Shown one piece after another: positions 1 through 7,995 of a DNA stretch of 64,000 bases; the first letter of the stretch is position 1; each line of letters opens with the position of its first letter. This stretch comes from Niveispirillum fermenti. Lineage in GTDB: Bacteria > Pseudomonadota > Alphaproteobacteria > Azospirillales > Azospirillaceae. Position numbers and translations under genes: made by a program. The notes under the pieces were generated by a model. It worked only from the letters and a program-made list of their open reading frames with translations. It ran no database searches and had not been told where the DNA came from. The stretch lies in the NCBI RefSeq assembly GCF_048066175.1, contig NZ_JBLTXA010000005.1, positions 62,001 through 126,000 of the forward strand, given 5' to 3'.

Positions 1-142
1 GCGGCACCTCCACATAGGACCCGGGCACCAGGGCCATGTCGCCCGGCACCTTGTAATCATAGGGTTCCGGCAGCGGCAGCGGCAATTGCACGCGCACGCG
101 GGCCGGCGGCGCCGTGACCGCGCCCAGCAGGTCGCCCGTCAT
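1..142 (-). CDS. priA: Primosomal protein N' (PriA), N-terminal fragment
   Basis: This is the first 47 codons of a gene that runs off the left edge on the minus strand. The visible residues include RVQLPLPLPEPYDYKVP followed by a GSYVEVP segment. That is the usual opening of PriA (the 3' DNA-binding domain with its pattern of a strand, PYDY, VP and G-x-x-V-x-VP). PriA is the helicase that reloads the replisome at stalled forks. The ATG at 142-140 is the first in-frame start and about ten residues precede the conserved strand. The helicase and zinc regions lie outside the window, so the call rests on the N-terminus alone. Confidence 0.7.
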   Translation of the reverse strand, partial: MTGDLLGAVTAPPARVRVQLPLPLPEPYDYKVPGDMALVPGSYVEVP

Positions 143-366
143 GTACCGTCATCCACGCGCCGGCACCTGCCCCCGATGCGCCAGGGGGCCCGGCGGGACG
201 CCGCCGGCCGCAAACCGCGATCCATCACGCTTCATCTCTCGGCATGGGCGGGAACGACCGTGGAAATGGGCATGGAAAGGCGACACCGGAACCTTGGCAC
301 GGGCGGCCATCCTGGCATAATCGGCAGACCCTGCCAACGCCCTGCCTACCCGGCCATCGCCGCCAT
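143..366. other. Intergenic region upstream of priA
   Basis: This gap lies between the priA start (minus strand) and the 3' end of the Bcr/CflA transporter (minus strand). It should hold the priA promoter. I see no convincing reading frame, long hairpin or repeat in it. Confidence 0.4.
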
Positions 367-1626
367 TCAAGGACGGGGAGGCAGCAGCCGCCGGTGCGCC
401 ACCAGACCGGCCAGCGCACTGCTGCACAGGATGGCTGACATGGGCAGGGGCGACCCGCCTTGTGTCAGCACGCCGACCAGCCCGCCGGCAAGGGCGCCCG
501 CGCAAAGCTGCAGGGCGCCGGCAAGGGAGGACGCCGTGCCGGCCATATGGGGGAAGGCAGCCAGCGCCCCCGCCATGCCATTGGACCCGACCAGGCCCAG
601 CGCGCCCAGATAGAAGAACAGCGGCACGGCGACGCCCCACAGGCCGCCGATCCCCAGACCGGCCGTGACGATCAGCACCGCCCCCGTGGCGGCCGTGGCC
701 AGGATGCCCCAGCCGAGCATACGATCCACACCATGGCGCAGCACCAGCCGGCTGTTGATGATATTGGACACCATCAGCGCCACGACATTGACCCCGAACA
801 GCAGGCCGAACTGTTCCGGGGAAACGCCGAAATGCTCGATATAGATGAAGGGCGTGCCGGAGATATAGGCGAACATGCCCGCCGACACGAAGCTGCCGGG
901 CACCGCATAGCCCATGAAGCGGCGATCCAGCATCAGCAGCATGTAATTGGCCAGCACACCGCCACCCACCCGCGCGCCCGTCACGGGACGACGGGTTTCC
1001 CGCACGGTCAACAGGCTCAACCCGGCGATCATCCCGAAGACCGTCAGACACCAGAAGATGCCGCGCCAGCCGATATGGTCCAGCACCATGCCACCAGCCA
1101 GGGGCGCCAGCATGGGCGCCACCCCCATGACCAGCATCATCAGCGACATGACAGAGGCGCCGCGGTCGCGGTCAAAGGCATCGCGCACCATGGCGCGCGC
1201 GATGACAGGGGCCGCGCAGGCCCCGACCCCGTGCGCCACGCGCCAGGCCGTCAGGGCCCAGATATCACTGGCCAGCGCACATCCGACCCCCGCCAGCACG
1301 AACAGGGCCACACCCGCCGCAGCCGGCAGCTTGCGACCGAACCGGTCGCCCAGCGGCCCCCACAGCAACTGTCCCGCGCCATAGCCGATCAGAAAGGATG
1401 AGAGCGTCATCTGCACCTGCGCCTGTTCCACGCCCAGGTCAGCACCGATGGCCGGCAGGGCCGGCAGGTACATGTCGATGGCCATGGGTCCGAACATGGT
1501 CAGGCATCCCATGACCATGACGAACCAGACGAAGCTGGTGCCGGGCGGCAGGCCACCGGAACCCGGCGCGACATTGCCACCCGCCGTCTGTTCCAGCCGA
1601 ACTTCCCCCATGTCACCCGTGCGCAT
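367..1626 (-). CDS. Bcr/CflA-family multidrug efflux MFS transporter
   Basis: A 419-residue drug:H+ antiporter of the 12-TM Bcr/CflA type. TM1 carries FGPMAIDMYLPALPAI, the family signature. It is followed by the TM2-TM3 loop GPLGDRFGRK, the canonical MFS motif A, and by regularly spaced hydrophobic segments to the end. The length matches the family (about 400). The frame is open further upstream, but the conserved region starts about 30 residues after the ATG at 1626. ATG 1611 is a good alternative, and neither has a strong ribosome site. It is separated from the ArsR/SRPBCC genes by about 240 bp, so it is probably transcribed alone. Substrate unknown. Confidence 0.85.
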   Translation of the reverse strand: MRTGDMGEVRLEQTAGGNVAPGSGGLPPGTSFVWFVMVMGCLTMFGPMAIDMYLPALPAIGADLGVEQAQVQMTLSSFLIGYGAGQLLWGPLGDRFGRKLPAAAGVALFVLAGVGCALASDIWALTAWRVAHGVGACAAPVIARAMVRDAFDRDRGASVMSLMMLVMGVAPMLAPLAGGMVLDHIGWRGIFWCLTVFGMIAGLSLLTVRETRRPVTGARVGGGVLANYMLLMLDRRFMGYAVPGSFVSAGMFAYISGTPFIYIEHFGVSPEQFGLLFGVNVVALMVSNIINSRLVLRHGVDRMLGWGILATAATGAVLIVTAGLGIGGLWGVAVPLFFYLGALGLVGSNGMAGALAAFPHMAGTASSLAGALQLCAGALAGGLVGVLTQGGSPLPMSAILCSSALAGLVAHRRLLPPRP

Positions 1627-1867
1627 CTTCACTGATCCCGGACCCGGCCGGCGGGCCGGTGCGGGCAGGATGCCCGGGCCGGCCGTCACGCGGCAGAAAT
1701 GGCGGGCGCCCGTTTCATCCCCCGTTTTGTCATTGGCAACGGAACAGGGGCAACAGAACAGGCGCCGGACCCGGTCAGTACCGGGCAGTGCATTAATTAA
1801 AGCACCACCCGTGCTGCGACGCACCCGGACCTTGCCCATGGCAGCCGCCCGCCCGCCGCATGGCCGG

Positions 1868-2440
1868 TCAACCGGCCAGCCGCGTTTCATACTCCTGTTC
1901 CAGGGCGGTATGCAGTGTCCAGAAGCCGGGGGCCGCCGCCCCTTCCAGTTCCGCCGACAGGATGCCCAGATGCGTATGCCAGCCGGCCGACACGCTGATC
2001 ATCACGGCACGGCTGTTCACCCGCCGGTGCGTCAGGATCAGCCGCACCTTCCCGTCACCTTCCGGCCCGTCACCTTCCGGCCCGTCACCTTCGGGTGCCA
2101 GTTCGATGGTCACCAGCGACGGATCGCCCCCCGCCTCGTCCCAGGTGAAGGAAAGAAGCCGTCCCGGCTCCCATGCCTGAATGCTGCCCGTGGTGGCGCA
2201 GCCATCGGCCGCCACATCCTTGTATTTGTCGGGCACGGCCATATCGCCCGGCCCCAGCCGGGTATTGTGGAATTCCAGCCGGAACGGAGCGCCCATACGC
2301 GCTTCCATGGCCCCGAAGGCCAGCCAGCGGCCCCGCAGGTCGCTGTCGGTCAGATAGCGCCAGACCCTGTCCAGGGGGCCGGGCAGCACCCGTTCGAACC
2401 GGACCGACCCGGCTTCCGTCACGATACCGAAATCACTCAT
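1868..2440 (-). CDS. SRPBCC (AHSA1-like) domain protein
   Basis: A 190-residue START/Bet v1-fold protein of the activator-of-Hsp90 (AHSA1) group. It has the usual order: an N-terminal strand with RFERVLPGPLDRVWRYLTDS, then W-x-A-x-G, then an FTWDE strand, and a C-terminal helix with GWHTHLGIL. It overlaps the ArsR gene upstream by 8 bp, so translation is probably coupled; a GGAGG lies just before the start. ArsR-SRPBCC pairs are a common two-gene unit of unknown ligand. Between the sixth and seventh strands the protein has PEGDG three times in tandem, encoded by three 15-bp repeats, which looks like a recent in-frame expansion of a surface loop. Start at 2440; 2446 (two codons earlier) is possible. 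Confidence 0.8.
   Translation of the reverse strand: MSDFGIVTEAGSVRFERVLPGPLDRVWRYLTDSDLRGRWLAFGAMEARMGAPFRLEFHNTRLGPGDMAVPDKYKDVAADGCATTGSIQAWEPGRLLSFTWDEAGGDPSLVTIELAPEGDGPEGDGPEGDGKVRLILTHRRVNSRAVMISVSAGWHTHLGILSAELEGAAAPGFWTLHTALEQEYETRLAG
2051..2095. repeat. Three 15-bp in-frame tandem repeats
   Basis: Three consecutive copies of CCCGTCACCTTCCGG (the last with a CGGG end) lie inside the SRPBCC gene and encode PEGDG three times. The unit is a multiple of three, so copy-number change keeps the frame. Confidence 0.85.
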
Positions 2441-2756
2441 CACCATCCTCCTCCCGCAGGGCCTGTTCCAGAGCATCCAGGCGACCGGCCCAGAAGCCGC
2501 GCACCCGTGCGATCCAGGCGTCCATTGCATCCAGCCCGGCAGGATCCAGGCTGTAGATGCGTCGCTGTCCATCCACCCGCACCCGCACCAACCCCGCCTC
2601 CCGCAGCGCCTTCAGGTGCTGGGAAACGGCAGGGGCGCTGATGCGCGCATCCTGCTGCAGGAAGGTTACGATCTCCCCGGCGCCGCGGGGACCATGCCCC
2701 AGCATCTCCAGGATCGAACGCCGCATAGGATCGGCAAGGGCGGTGAAGCTGTCCAT
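2433..2756 (-). CDS. ArsR-family winged-helix repressor
   Basis: A 107-residue metalloregulator-type winged-helix protein. ADPMRRSILEMLGHGPRGAGEIVTFL is followed by the recognition helix AVSQHLKALREAGLVRVRVDGQRRIYSLDP, the standard ArsR/SmtB core. No CxC metal motif is present at the alpha3 site, so it is more likely a non-metal sensor. It belongs to the subgroup paired with SRPBCC proteins, and its stop overlaps the next gene. The AT-rich upstream DNA holds a 12-bp perfect palindrome about 20 bp before the start, a plausible autoregulatory operator. Confidence 0.9.
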   Translation of the reverse strand: MDSFTALADPMRRSILEMLGHGPRGAGEIVTFLQQDARISAPAVSQHLKALREAGLVRVRVDGQRRIYSLDPAGLDAMDAWIARVRGFWAGRLDALEQALREEDGDE

Positions 2757-2776
2757 GGGTCTATGTTTTCATATTC

Positions 2777-2788
2777 ACTTAATTAAGT
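2777..2788. promoter_or_regulatory. Probable ArsR autoregulatory operator
   Basis: ACTTAATTAAGT is a perfect 12-bp palindrome in the most AT-rich stretch nearby, 20 bp upstream of the ArsR start. ArsR-family repressors commonly bind such short AT-rich dyads over their own promoter. The assignment is by position and symmetry only. Confidence 0.5.
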
Positions 2789-2847
2789 CAAACAAAAAAT
2801 ATAAACAAGCCGCCCCTGCAAGGCGACCATACAGGTCAGAACGAACG

Positions 2848-2885
2848 GCAGGGGGGCGGAACGGGTTCACGTTCCGCCCCCCTGC
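2848..2885. terminator. 15-bp perfect hairpin downstream of the DUF1428 gene
   Basis: GCAGGGGGGCGGAAC pairs perfectly with GTTCCGCCCCCCTGC across an 8-nt loop, about 30 nt after the DUF1428 stop (minus strand). There is no clear U-tract on either strand, so it may act as a transcript end stabiliser or a Rho-linked stop rather than a classic intrinsic terminator. Confidence 0.55.
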
Positions 2886-2916
2886 CCTCTGGGCCCCGAC
2901 CACAACAGCGGAAAGA

Positions 2917-3270
2917 TCAGTTCTGCAGCAGCAGATTGAACCCGCCCCAGATTAGGCGCTTGCCATCGAAGGGCATGTCGGCCATCTCAGCCTGCATGCG
3001 CGGATCGGCCATGACCTTGGCATTGACCGCATCGCGCACCTCGCGCGAGGGATAGGTGATCCAGGAGAAGACGACGACCTCGTCCTCCTTGGCCAGCACC
3101 GATCGGGGGAAGGATGTCACCTCGCCATAGGGGGTGTCGTCGCCGACGCATTCCACATAGGAAAGGGCGCCATGGTCCATCCATATCTGGCAGGCCCGCG
3201 CCGCCACTTCCTTGTAGGCGTCCATCTTGTCCTTGGGTACGGGCAGCACGAAACCGTCGACATAGGTCAT
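2917..3270 (-). CDS. DUF1428 family protein
   Basis: A 117-residue protein of the DUF1428 family (E. coli YbaA-like dimeric ferredoxin-like fold), whose members are usually about this length. It opens with MTYVDGFVLPVPKDK, typical for the family, and ends with KRLIWGGFNLLL, the other conserved stretch. GGGAG lies six bases before the ATG at 3270, so I prefer that over the ATG two codons upstream. The family has no settled biochemical role. It stands alone on the minus strand with a strong hairpin downstream. Confidence 0.85.
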   Translation of the reverse strand: MTYVDGFVLPVPKDKMDAYKEVAARACQIWMDHGALSYVECVGDDTPYGEVTSFPRSVLAKEDEVVVFSWITYPSREVRDAVNAKVMADPRMQAEMADMPFDGKRLIWGGFNLLLQN

Positions 3271-3489
3271 CTTCATCTCCCTTGGTGATAGTGTGTCGGC
3301 ACGCCCCAAGGACGATCCTGCCCCCTTCATCCCGACAGGAGCAGCGCGTTTTTCTTCAGGAAAATCGCCGGCCCATGACAATCGCCCGGAAAGCAGGATC
3401 GTGACCGCCGGAAAGGCTTGCCAGCATCCCGCCGGATTTCCATCATGCCCGCCATCCCATCACGCCCCCCTGTCCACGGGATTCCCTCC

Positions 3490-3948
3490 ATGGCACCCGC
3501 CTCCGCCCCTGTCGACTGGTCCGTCACCCCCGCCGTGCGGGTGGACGGGCACGTGGCGGGGCGGCTGGTACTGGAACTGGCGGCGGGGCGGCCCGTGCGG
3601 CTGGTTTCCGCCCCCGGCATCGCCGGACTGGCGGGGGCCGGGTGGTGGGCCGGGCTGCTGCGGCTGTGGCGGACGGAGGCGACGGGGCCGTTCCTGGCGC
3701 TGCTGGACTGCACCGACCTGGAAGGCCAGGTGCTGTCAGCACTGCGCGCCGGGGTGACGGACATCGTGTGGCAGCCGCGGCCGGATGCGGCGGACGGGGT
3801 TGCCGCGCGGCTGCTCTCGCTGGCCACGGCCCACGGGGCCCGGCTGCATCCCCCGCCGGTGGGGGTGACAGAGCCGTGCTGGCGGCGCAACCGTGCTGCC
3901 CCCTTAAGGCAATACCTGTCTCAATGCCTTGATTTTGCTCAAATGTAA
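3490..3948 (+). CDS. Hypothetical protein upstream of the class I aldolase gene
   Basis: An open frame of about 152 residues with coding-like composition (strong G/C at third positions). It contains a segment APGIAGLAGAGWWAGLLRLW, then LLDCTDLEGQVLSALRAGV and WQPRPDAADGVAARLL, which read like an alpha/beta fold with a buried helix. I do not recognise the family. It ends about 120 bp before fbaB on the same strand. The start is uncertain: ATG 3445 and 3490 are both possible and neither has a strong ribosome site. It could be a real small protein specific to this lineage. Confidence 0.5.
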   Translation: MAPASAPVDWSVTPAVRVDGHVAGRLVLELAAGRPVRLVSAPGIAGLAGAGWWAGLLRLWRTEATGPFLALLDCTDLEGQVLSALRAGVTDIVWQPRPDAADGVAARLLSLATAHGARLHPPPVGVTEPCWRRNRAAPLRQYLSQCLDFAQM

Positions 3949-4070
3949 CGCGACTACAAACACTACCGGACGGGGGTGCTGCGTTGCATTGCACCCCCTT
4001 CTGGGCTATCAAACCGGCATCCGACACGGCCCTTTCCACGGGGGCCCACAAACCTGGCAGGAAAACGAAA

Positions 4071-5000
4071 ATGAAGCTTACCCGCCGCGTGAAGGAAATC
4101 CTTTCCTGGTATGAGAGCGACAATCCCGGCACCAAGGCCAATCTCGCCCGTATCCTGATGGAAGGCCGCCTGGGCGGCACTGGCAAGCTGGTGATCCTGC
4201 CCGTCGACCAGGGGTTCGAGCATGGGCCCGCCCGCAGCTTCGCCATGAACCCGGCGGCCTATGATCCGCACTACCATTACCAGCTTGCCATCGATGCCGG
4301 GCTGTCGGCCTATGCCGCCCCGCTGGGCCCGCTGGAAGCCGGTGCTTCGACTTTCGCCGGCTCCATCCCGCTGATCTTGAAGATGAACAGCGCCAACAGC
4401 CTGTCCACCTTCAAGGAAGGTGCCGATCAGGCCGTGACGGCCAGCGTCGATGACGCCCTGCGCATCGGCGCATCGGCCATTGGCTTCACCATCTATCCGG
4501 GCTCCGATGCGCAGTTCGGCCAGATGGAAGAAATCCGCGAACTGTCGCGTGAGGCCAAGTCCAAGGGCATCGCCACGGTGATCTGGTCCTATCCGCGCGG
4601 CGGTGCCATCTCCAAGAAGGGTGAACTGGCGCTGGATGTGGACGCCTACGCGGCCCACATGGCCGCCCTGCTGGGCGCCCACATCATCAAGGTCAAGCTG
4701 CCCACCGCCGACCTGGAGCAGGATGAAGCCCGCAAGATCTACGAGAAGCACGACATTCCGCGCGCCACCCAGGCGGAGCGCGTGAAGCACATCACCCAGG
4801 CCTGCTTCAACGGCCGCCGCCTGGTGGTCTTCTCCGGCGGTGCAGCCAAGGGCGAGGATGCCGTGTACGATGACGCCCGTGCCATCCGCGACGGCGGCGG
4901 CAACGGCTCCATCATCGGCCGCAATGCCTTCCAGCGCTCGCGCGAGGATGCGCTGGCCCTGCTGGACAGGCTGGTCCGCATCTACCAGAACAAGGAATAA
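4071..5000 (+). CDS. fbaB: Class I fructose-bisphosphate aldolase (DhnA/FbaB type)
   Basis: A 309-residue Schiff-base aldolase that interconverts fructose 1,6-bisphosphate with dihydroxyacetone phosphate and glyceraldehyde 3-phosphate. It has ILPVDQGFEHGP (residues 42-53), the YPGS phosphate-binding stretch near 142, WSYPRGG near 172, and AHIIKVKLP near 203 with the probable Schiff-base lysine at 207 or 209. A GG(T/N)GSIIGRN phosphate loop lies near the C-terminus. The length fits the DhnA group. The ATG at 4071 follows a GCAGGAAAA site. It is followed by an intergenic repeat and a strong terminator before thiE. Confidence 0.93.
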   Translation: MKLTRRVKEILSWYESDNPGTKANLARILMEGRLGGTGKLVILPVDQGFEHGPARSFAMNPAAYDPHYHYQLAIDAGLSAYAAPLGPLEAGASTFAGSIPLILKMNSANSLSTFKEGADQAVTASVDDALRIGASAIGFTIYPGSDAQFGQMEEIRELSREAKSKGIATVIWSYPRGGAISKKGELALDVDAYAAHMAALLGAHIIKVKLPTADLEQDEARKIYEKHDIPRATQAERVKHITQACFNGRRLVVFSGGAAKGEDAVYDDARAIRDGGGNGSIIGRNAFQRSREDALALLDRLVRIYQNKE

Positions 5001-5019
5001 GCGCTTTACGCTTGTTGCT

Positions 5020-5124
5020 TGAGACGCCGGCGCCCACATCCGTGGGCTGGCTTCACGCCTTCACGTGCGGGCGCGGCGCCGGTCGGCGCGGATAGCAGGG
5101 GTCAATGCCATTAACCCCTGCTAT
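5020..5124. repeat. Intergenic hairpin element, copy A
   Basis: It starts with GAGACGCCGGCGCC, contains a ..CATCCGTGGGCTGGCTTCACGCC stretch split by GC-rich palindromes, and ends with GTCGGCGCGGATA followed by an 11-bp perfect stem (5092-5102 with 5114-5124). Parts match copy B at 34.9 kb (CGCCGGCGCC, CGGCGCGGATA and GGGGTCAA in the same order) and, more weakly, copy C at 58.8 kb. It lies between genes and codes for nothing obvious. Confidence 0.6.
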
Positions 5125-5142
5125 ATACTGGGCTGCTATGGG

Positions 5143-5177
5143 GCCCGGCGCGGTTCAACACCGCGCCGGGCTTTTTT
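5143..5177 (+). terminator. Rho-independent terminator between fbaB and thiE
   Basis: GCCCGGCGCGG pairs perfectly with CCGCGCCGGGC across TTCAACA and is followed by six T residues, a textbook intrinsic terminator. It ends only 29 bp before the thiE start. It either ends fbaB transcription or, if a promoter lies upstream (TATACT near 5124), acts as an attenuator for thiE. Confidence 0.9.
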
Positions 5178-5206
5178 CATGACCGCCTCTTCCTCCGGAA
5201 CCATCC

Positions 5207-5833
5207 ATGTCCGACTGCCGCCTCTATCTGATCACCCCGCCGCGCATCGATCTGGCCACCTTCCCCGCCCAACTGGCATCGGCCCTTGATGCGGGGGACG
5301 TGGCCTGCGTGCAGTTGCGGCTGAAGATGGTGGGGGACGACGATATCCGTCGAGCCATCGATGCGCTGCGCCCCATCGCCCAGGACCGGGACGTGGCTTT
5401 CATCCTGAACGACCGCCCCGACCTAGCAGCGACCGGCGGCTGCGATGGCGTGCATGTCGGGCAGGAGGACACGCCCTATACCCAGGCGCGCAAGATCATG
5501 GGCCGCGACGCCATCGTCGGCGTCACGTGCCATGACAGCCGGCACCTGGCCATGGTGGCAGGGGAGGACGGGGCCGATTACGTGGCCTTCGGCGCCTTCT
5601 TCGACACGGCGACCAAGGAGCCCAAGGCCCGGGCCGAGCCGGAGATCCTGTCCTGGTGGCAGGAGATGATGGAGATCCCCTGCGTGGCCATCGGCGGCAT
5701 CACCGTCGATAATTGCGCCGCGCTGGTGAAGGCGGGGGCCGACTTCCTGGCCGTCAGCGGCGGCGTCTGGAACCATGCGGATGGTCCGGTCGCCGCGGTA
5801 AAGGCCTTCAACCAGCGGATCGCCGGCAGGTAA
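5207..5833 (+). CDS. thiE: Thiamine phosphate synthase
   Basis: A 208-residue TIM-barrel enzyme that joins hydroxymethylpyrimidine pyrophosphate and thiazole phosphate into thiamine monophosphate. It has RLYLITPP at the N-terminus, VQLRLK near residue 36, ILNDRPDLA near 68 (pyrophosphate/Mg site), DGVHVGQED near 82, GVTCHD near 107, YVAFGAFF near 124 and a final VAIGGIT..GADFLAVSGGVW block, all in the usual order. The other thiamine genes are not nearby. No TPP riboswitch was recognised upstream; only the terminator described separately is there. Confidence 0.93.
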   Translation: MSDCRLYLITPPRIDLATFPAQLASALDAGDVACVQLRLKMVGDDDIRRAIDALRPIAQDRDVAFILNDRPDLAATGGCDGVHVGQEDTPYTQARKIMGRDAIVGVTCHDSRHLAMVAGEDGADYVAFGAFFDTATKEPKARAEPEILSWWQEMMEIPCVAIGGITVDNCAALVKAGADFLAVSGGVWNHADGPVAAVKAFNQRIAGR

Positions 5834-5872
5834 GCGCCGGCCACCGGCCCTGACCGGCCGGCCGGCCGGCGC
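5834..5872. terminator. GC-rich hairpin between convergent thiE and fghA
   Basis: GCGCCGGCC directly after the thiE stop pairs with GGCCGGCGC at 5864-5872, with further GGCC pairing inside the loop. It sits between convergent genes and probably serves both strands. No T-tract is present. Confidence 0.5.
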
Positions 5873-5882
5873 CCCGACAGGG

Positions 5883-6725
5883 TCACCCGGCCAGCCGCGC
5901 CGCGTGCCAGCGCAGATGGTCTTCCATGAAGCTGGAAATGAAATAATAGGAATGGTCGTACCCTTCCTGCAGGCGCAGGGTCAGGGGGATGCCCGCCCGC
6001 GCGCAGGCATCGGCCAGCAATTGCGGACGAAGCTGGCCATCCAGGAACCCGTCGGCCGTACCCTGGTCCACCAGCAGGTCGGGCAGGCGCGCGCCATCCT
6101 CGATCAGTGCGACGGCGTCGTGCCGGCGCCACAGGTCCTTGTCGTCGCCCAGATAGGCCGGCAGCGCCTTGTGGCCCCAGGGGACCTGCGTCGGGGCCAC
6201 GATGGGTGCAAAGGCCGACACCGACCTGAACCGGCCGGCATGGCGCAGCGCCACCGTCAGCGCCCCATGCCCGCCCATCGAATGGCCCGTGATACCCTGA
6301 CGCTCCATGTCGACGGGGAAATGCGCGGCCACCAGGGCCGGCAGTTCCACCGTCACATAGGTCCACATCCGGAAATGCGGTGCCCAGGGCGCCTCGGTCG
6401 CGTCCACATAGAAACCGGCCCCCTGCCCCAGGTCCCAGCCCGCATCGTCGGCCACCCCTTCACCGCGCGGGCTGGTGTCGGGGCAGATGATGACCAGGCC
6501 CAGTTCGGCGGCCCAGCGGCGGAACTCCCCCTTCTCCGTCACGTTGGCATGGGTGCAGGTCAGGCCCGACAGATACCAGACGACGGGGCATTTCGCGCCG
6601 TCGGCGGCCTGCGGCGGCGTGAAGACGCTGAATACCATGGGCGTGCCCGTCGCCGTGGAGGCATGGCGATAGACGCCCTGCACACCGCCATGGGACCGGG
6701 TGGTGGAGACGGTTTCCAGCGCCAT
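5883..6725 (-). CDS. fghA: S-formylglutathione hydrolase
   Basis: A 280-residue esterase-D-type alpha/beta hydrolase that splits S-formylglutathione into formate and glutathione, the second step of glutathione-dependent formaldehyde removal. The nucleophile Ser149 lies in GHSMGG. Asp225 in QGTADGF and His258 in GYDHSYYF complete the triad. The CPDTSPRG stretch near residue 81 is also typical. The gene starts 3 bp after the class III alcohol dehydrogenase stop, so the two form an operon that carries out successive steps. Length matches the family. Confidence 0.95.
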   Translation of the reverse strand: MALETVSTTRSHGGVQGVYRHASTATGTPMVFSVFTPPQAADGAKCPVVWYLSGLTCTHANVTEKGEFRRWAAELGLVIICPDTSPRGEGVADDAGWDLGQGAGFYVDATEAPWAPHFRMWTYVTVELPALVAAHFPVDMERQGITGHSMGGHGALTVALRHAGRFRSVSAFAPIVAPTQVPWGHKALPAYLGDDKDLWRRHDAVALIEDGARLPDLLVDQGTADGFLDGQLRPQLLADACARAGIPLTLRLQEGYDHSYYFISSFMEDHLRWHAARLAG

Positions 6726-6728
6726 GGA

Positions 6729-7838
6729 TCAGAACACCACGACGGAACGGATGCTCTCGCCCGCATGCATCAGGTCGAACCCCTTGTTGATCTCCTCCAG
6801 GCTCAGCACATGGGTGATCATCGGGTCGATCTCGATCTTGCCCTGCATGTACCAGTCGACGATCTTCGGCACGTCGGTGCGGCCGCGGGCGCCGCCGAAG
6901 GCCGAGCCCTTCCAGACGCGACCCGTGACCAGCTGGAACGGGCGCGTGGAGATTTCCTTGCCGGCTTCCGCCACGCCGATGACCACCGACACGCCCCAGC
7001 CGCGGTGGCAGGCTTCCAGCGCCTGGCGCATGACCATGGTGTTGCCCGTGCAATCGAACGTATAGTCGGCCCCGCCATCGGTCAGGGCGACCAGATGCTG
7101 GACGATGTCACCTTCGACCTTCTTCGGGTTGACGAAGTGGGTCATGCCGAAGCGGCGGCCCCATTCCTCCTTCCGGTCGTTGATGTCGACACCGATGATC
7201 TTGTCGGCCCCCACCATGCGGGCCGCCTGGATCACGTTCAGGCCGATGCCGCCCAGCCCGAAGATCACGACGTTGGAGCCCGGCTCCACCTTCGCCGTGT
7301 TGGTCACCGCCCCGACGCCCGTGGTCACGCCGCAGCCGATATAGCAGGACGACTGGAAGGGTGCGTCCTCTCGGATCTTCGCCAGCGCGATCTCCGGCAG
7401 GACCGTGAAATTGGAGAAGGTGGAGCAGCCCATGTAATGATAGACCGGCGTGCCCTTGTAGCTGAACCGCGTGGTGCCGTCGGGCATCAGGCCCTTGCCC
7501 TGCGTGGCGCGGATGGCCGTACACAGGTTGGTCTTGCGCGACAGGCAGCTTTTGCACTGGCGGCATTCCGGGGTGTAGAGCGGGATGACATGGTCACCGG
7601 GCTTCACCGACGTGACACCGGCCCCGACCTCCCGCACGATCCCCGCCCCCTCATGCCCCAGGATGGAGGGGAAGATACCTTCGCTGTCGAAGCCATCCAG
7701 CGTATAGGCGTCGGTATGGCAGATGCCCGTGGCCATGATCTCCACCAGCACCTCGCCCGCCTTGGGGCCTTCCAGGTCCAGTTCGACGATTTCCAGGGGC
7801 TTCTTGGCTTCAAAGGCGACGGCGGCGCGGGTTTTCAT
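6729..7838 (-). CDS. adhC: S-(hydroxymethyl)glutathione dehydrogenase (class III ADH)
   Basis: A 369-residue zinc-dependent medium-chain dehydrogenase that oxidises S-hydroxymethylglutathione, the adduct of formaldehyde and glutathione, to S-formylglutathione. The catalytic zinc ligands Cys40 and His62 (GHEGAG) are present. The structural zinc cysteines at 92, 95, 98 and 106 are in the expected spacing. The GLGGIGLNVIQAARMVGA nucleotide-binding segment follows. The ATG at 7838 gives the standard N-terminus MKTRAAVAFEAKKPLEI. It is the first gene of the pair with fghA and is divergent from a LysR-type regulator. Frm/adhC are used as symbols; I choose adhC. Confidence 0.95.
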   Translation of the reverse strand: MKTRAAVAFEAKKPLEIVELDLEGPKAGEVLVEIMATGICHTDAYTLDGFDSEGIFPSILGHEGAGIVREVGAGVTSVKPGDHVIPLYTPECRQCKSCLSRKTNLCTAIRATQGKGLMPDGTTRFSYKGTPVYHYMGCSTFSNFTVLPEIALAKIREDAPFQSSCYIGCGVTTGVGAVTNTAKVEPGSNVVIFGLGGIGLNVIQAARMVGADKIIGVDINDRKEEWGRRFGMTHFVNPKKVEGDIVQHLVALTDGGADYTFDCTGNTMVMRQALEACHRGWGVSVVIGVAEAGKEISTRPFQLVTGRVWKGSAFGGARGRTDVPKIVDWYMQGKIEIDPMITHVLSLEEINKGFDLMHAGESIRSVVVF

Positions 7839-7957
7839 GGGTATCGTGTCCCGATCGGCAAGGGTCAGCAGCAGGCACCCCGTCGCATGCGACATGGGAC
7901 GGGACCGGCAGACTATAGCCGGAAAGTTCTGGCAACGATCATGCATTTCGGCAAATG

Positions 7958-7979
7958 ATTATTGCACAGTTGGGATAAT
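7958..7979. promoter_or_regulatory. Possible LysR-type binding site between adhC and its divergent regulator
   Basis: ATTAT and ATAAT form an inverted repeat separated by 12 bp, in the otherwise GC-rich divergent intergenic region and 17 bp before the regulator start. LysR proteins often bind T-N11-A dyads in such regions. The assignment is tentative. Confidence 0.35.
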
Positions 7980-7995
7980 CAGGCCGGTCACGCGC

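Noticed and set aside
5850..5872. GGCC-rich run seen as a tandem repeat
   Set aside because: It is better explained as the arm and loop of the hairpin between convergent thiE and fghA.
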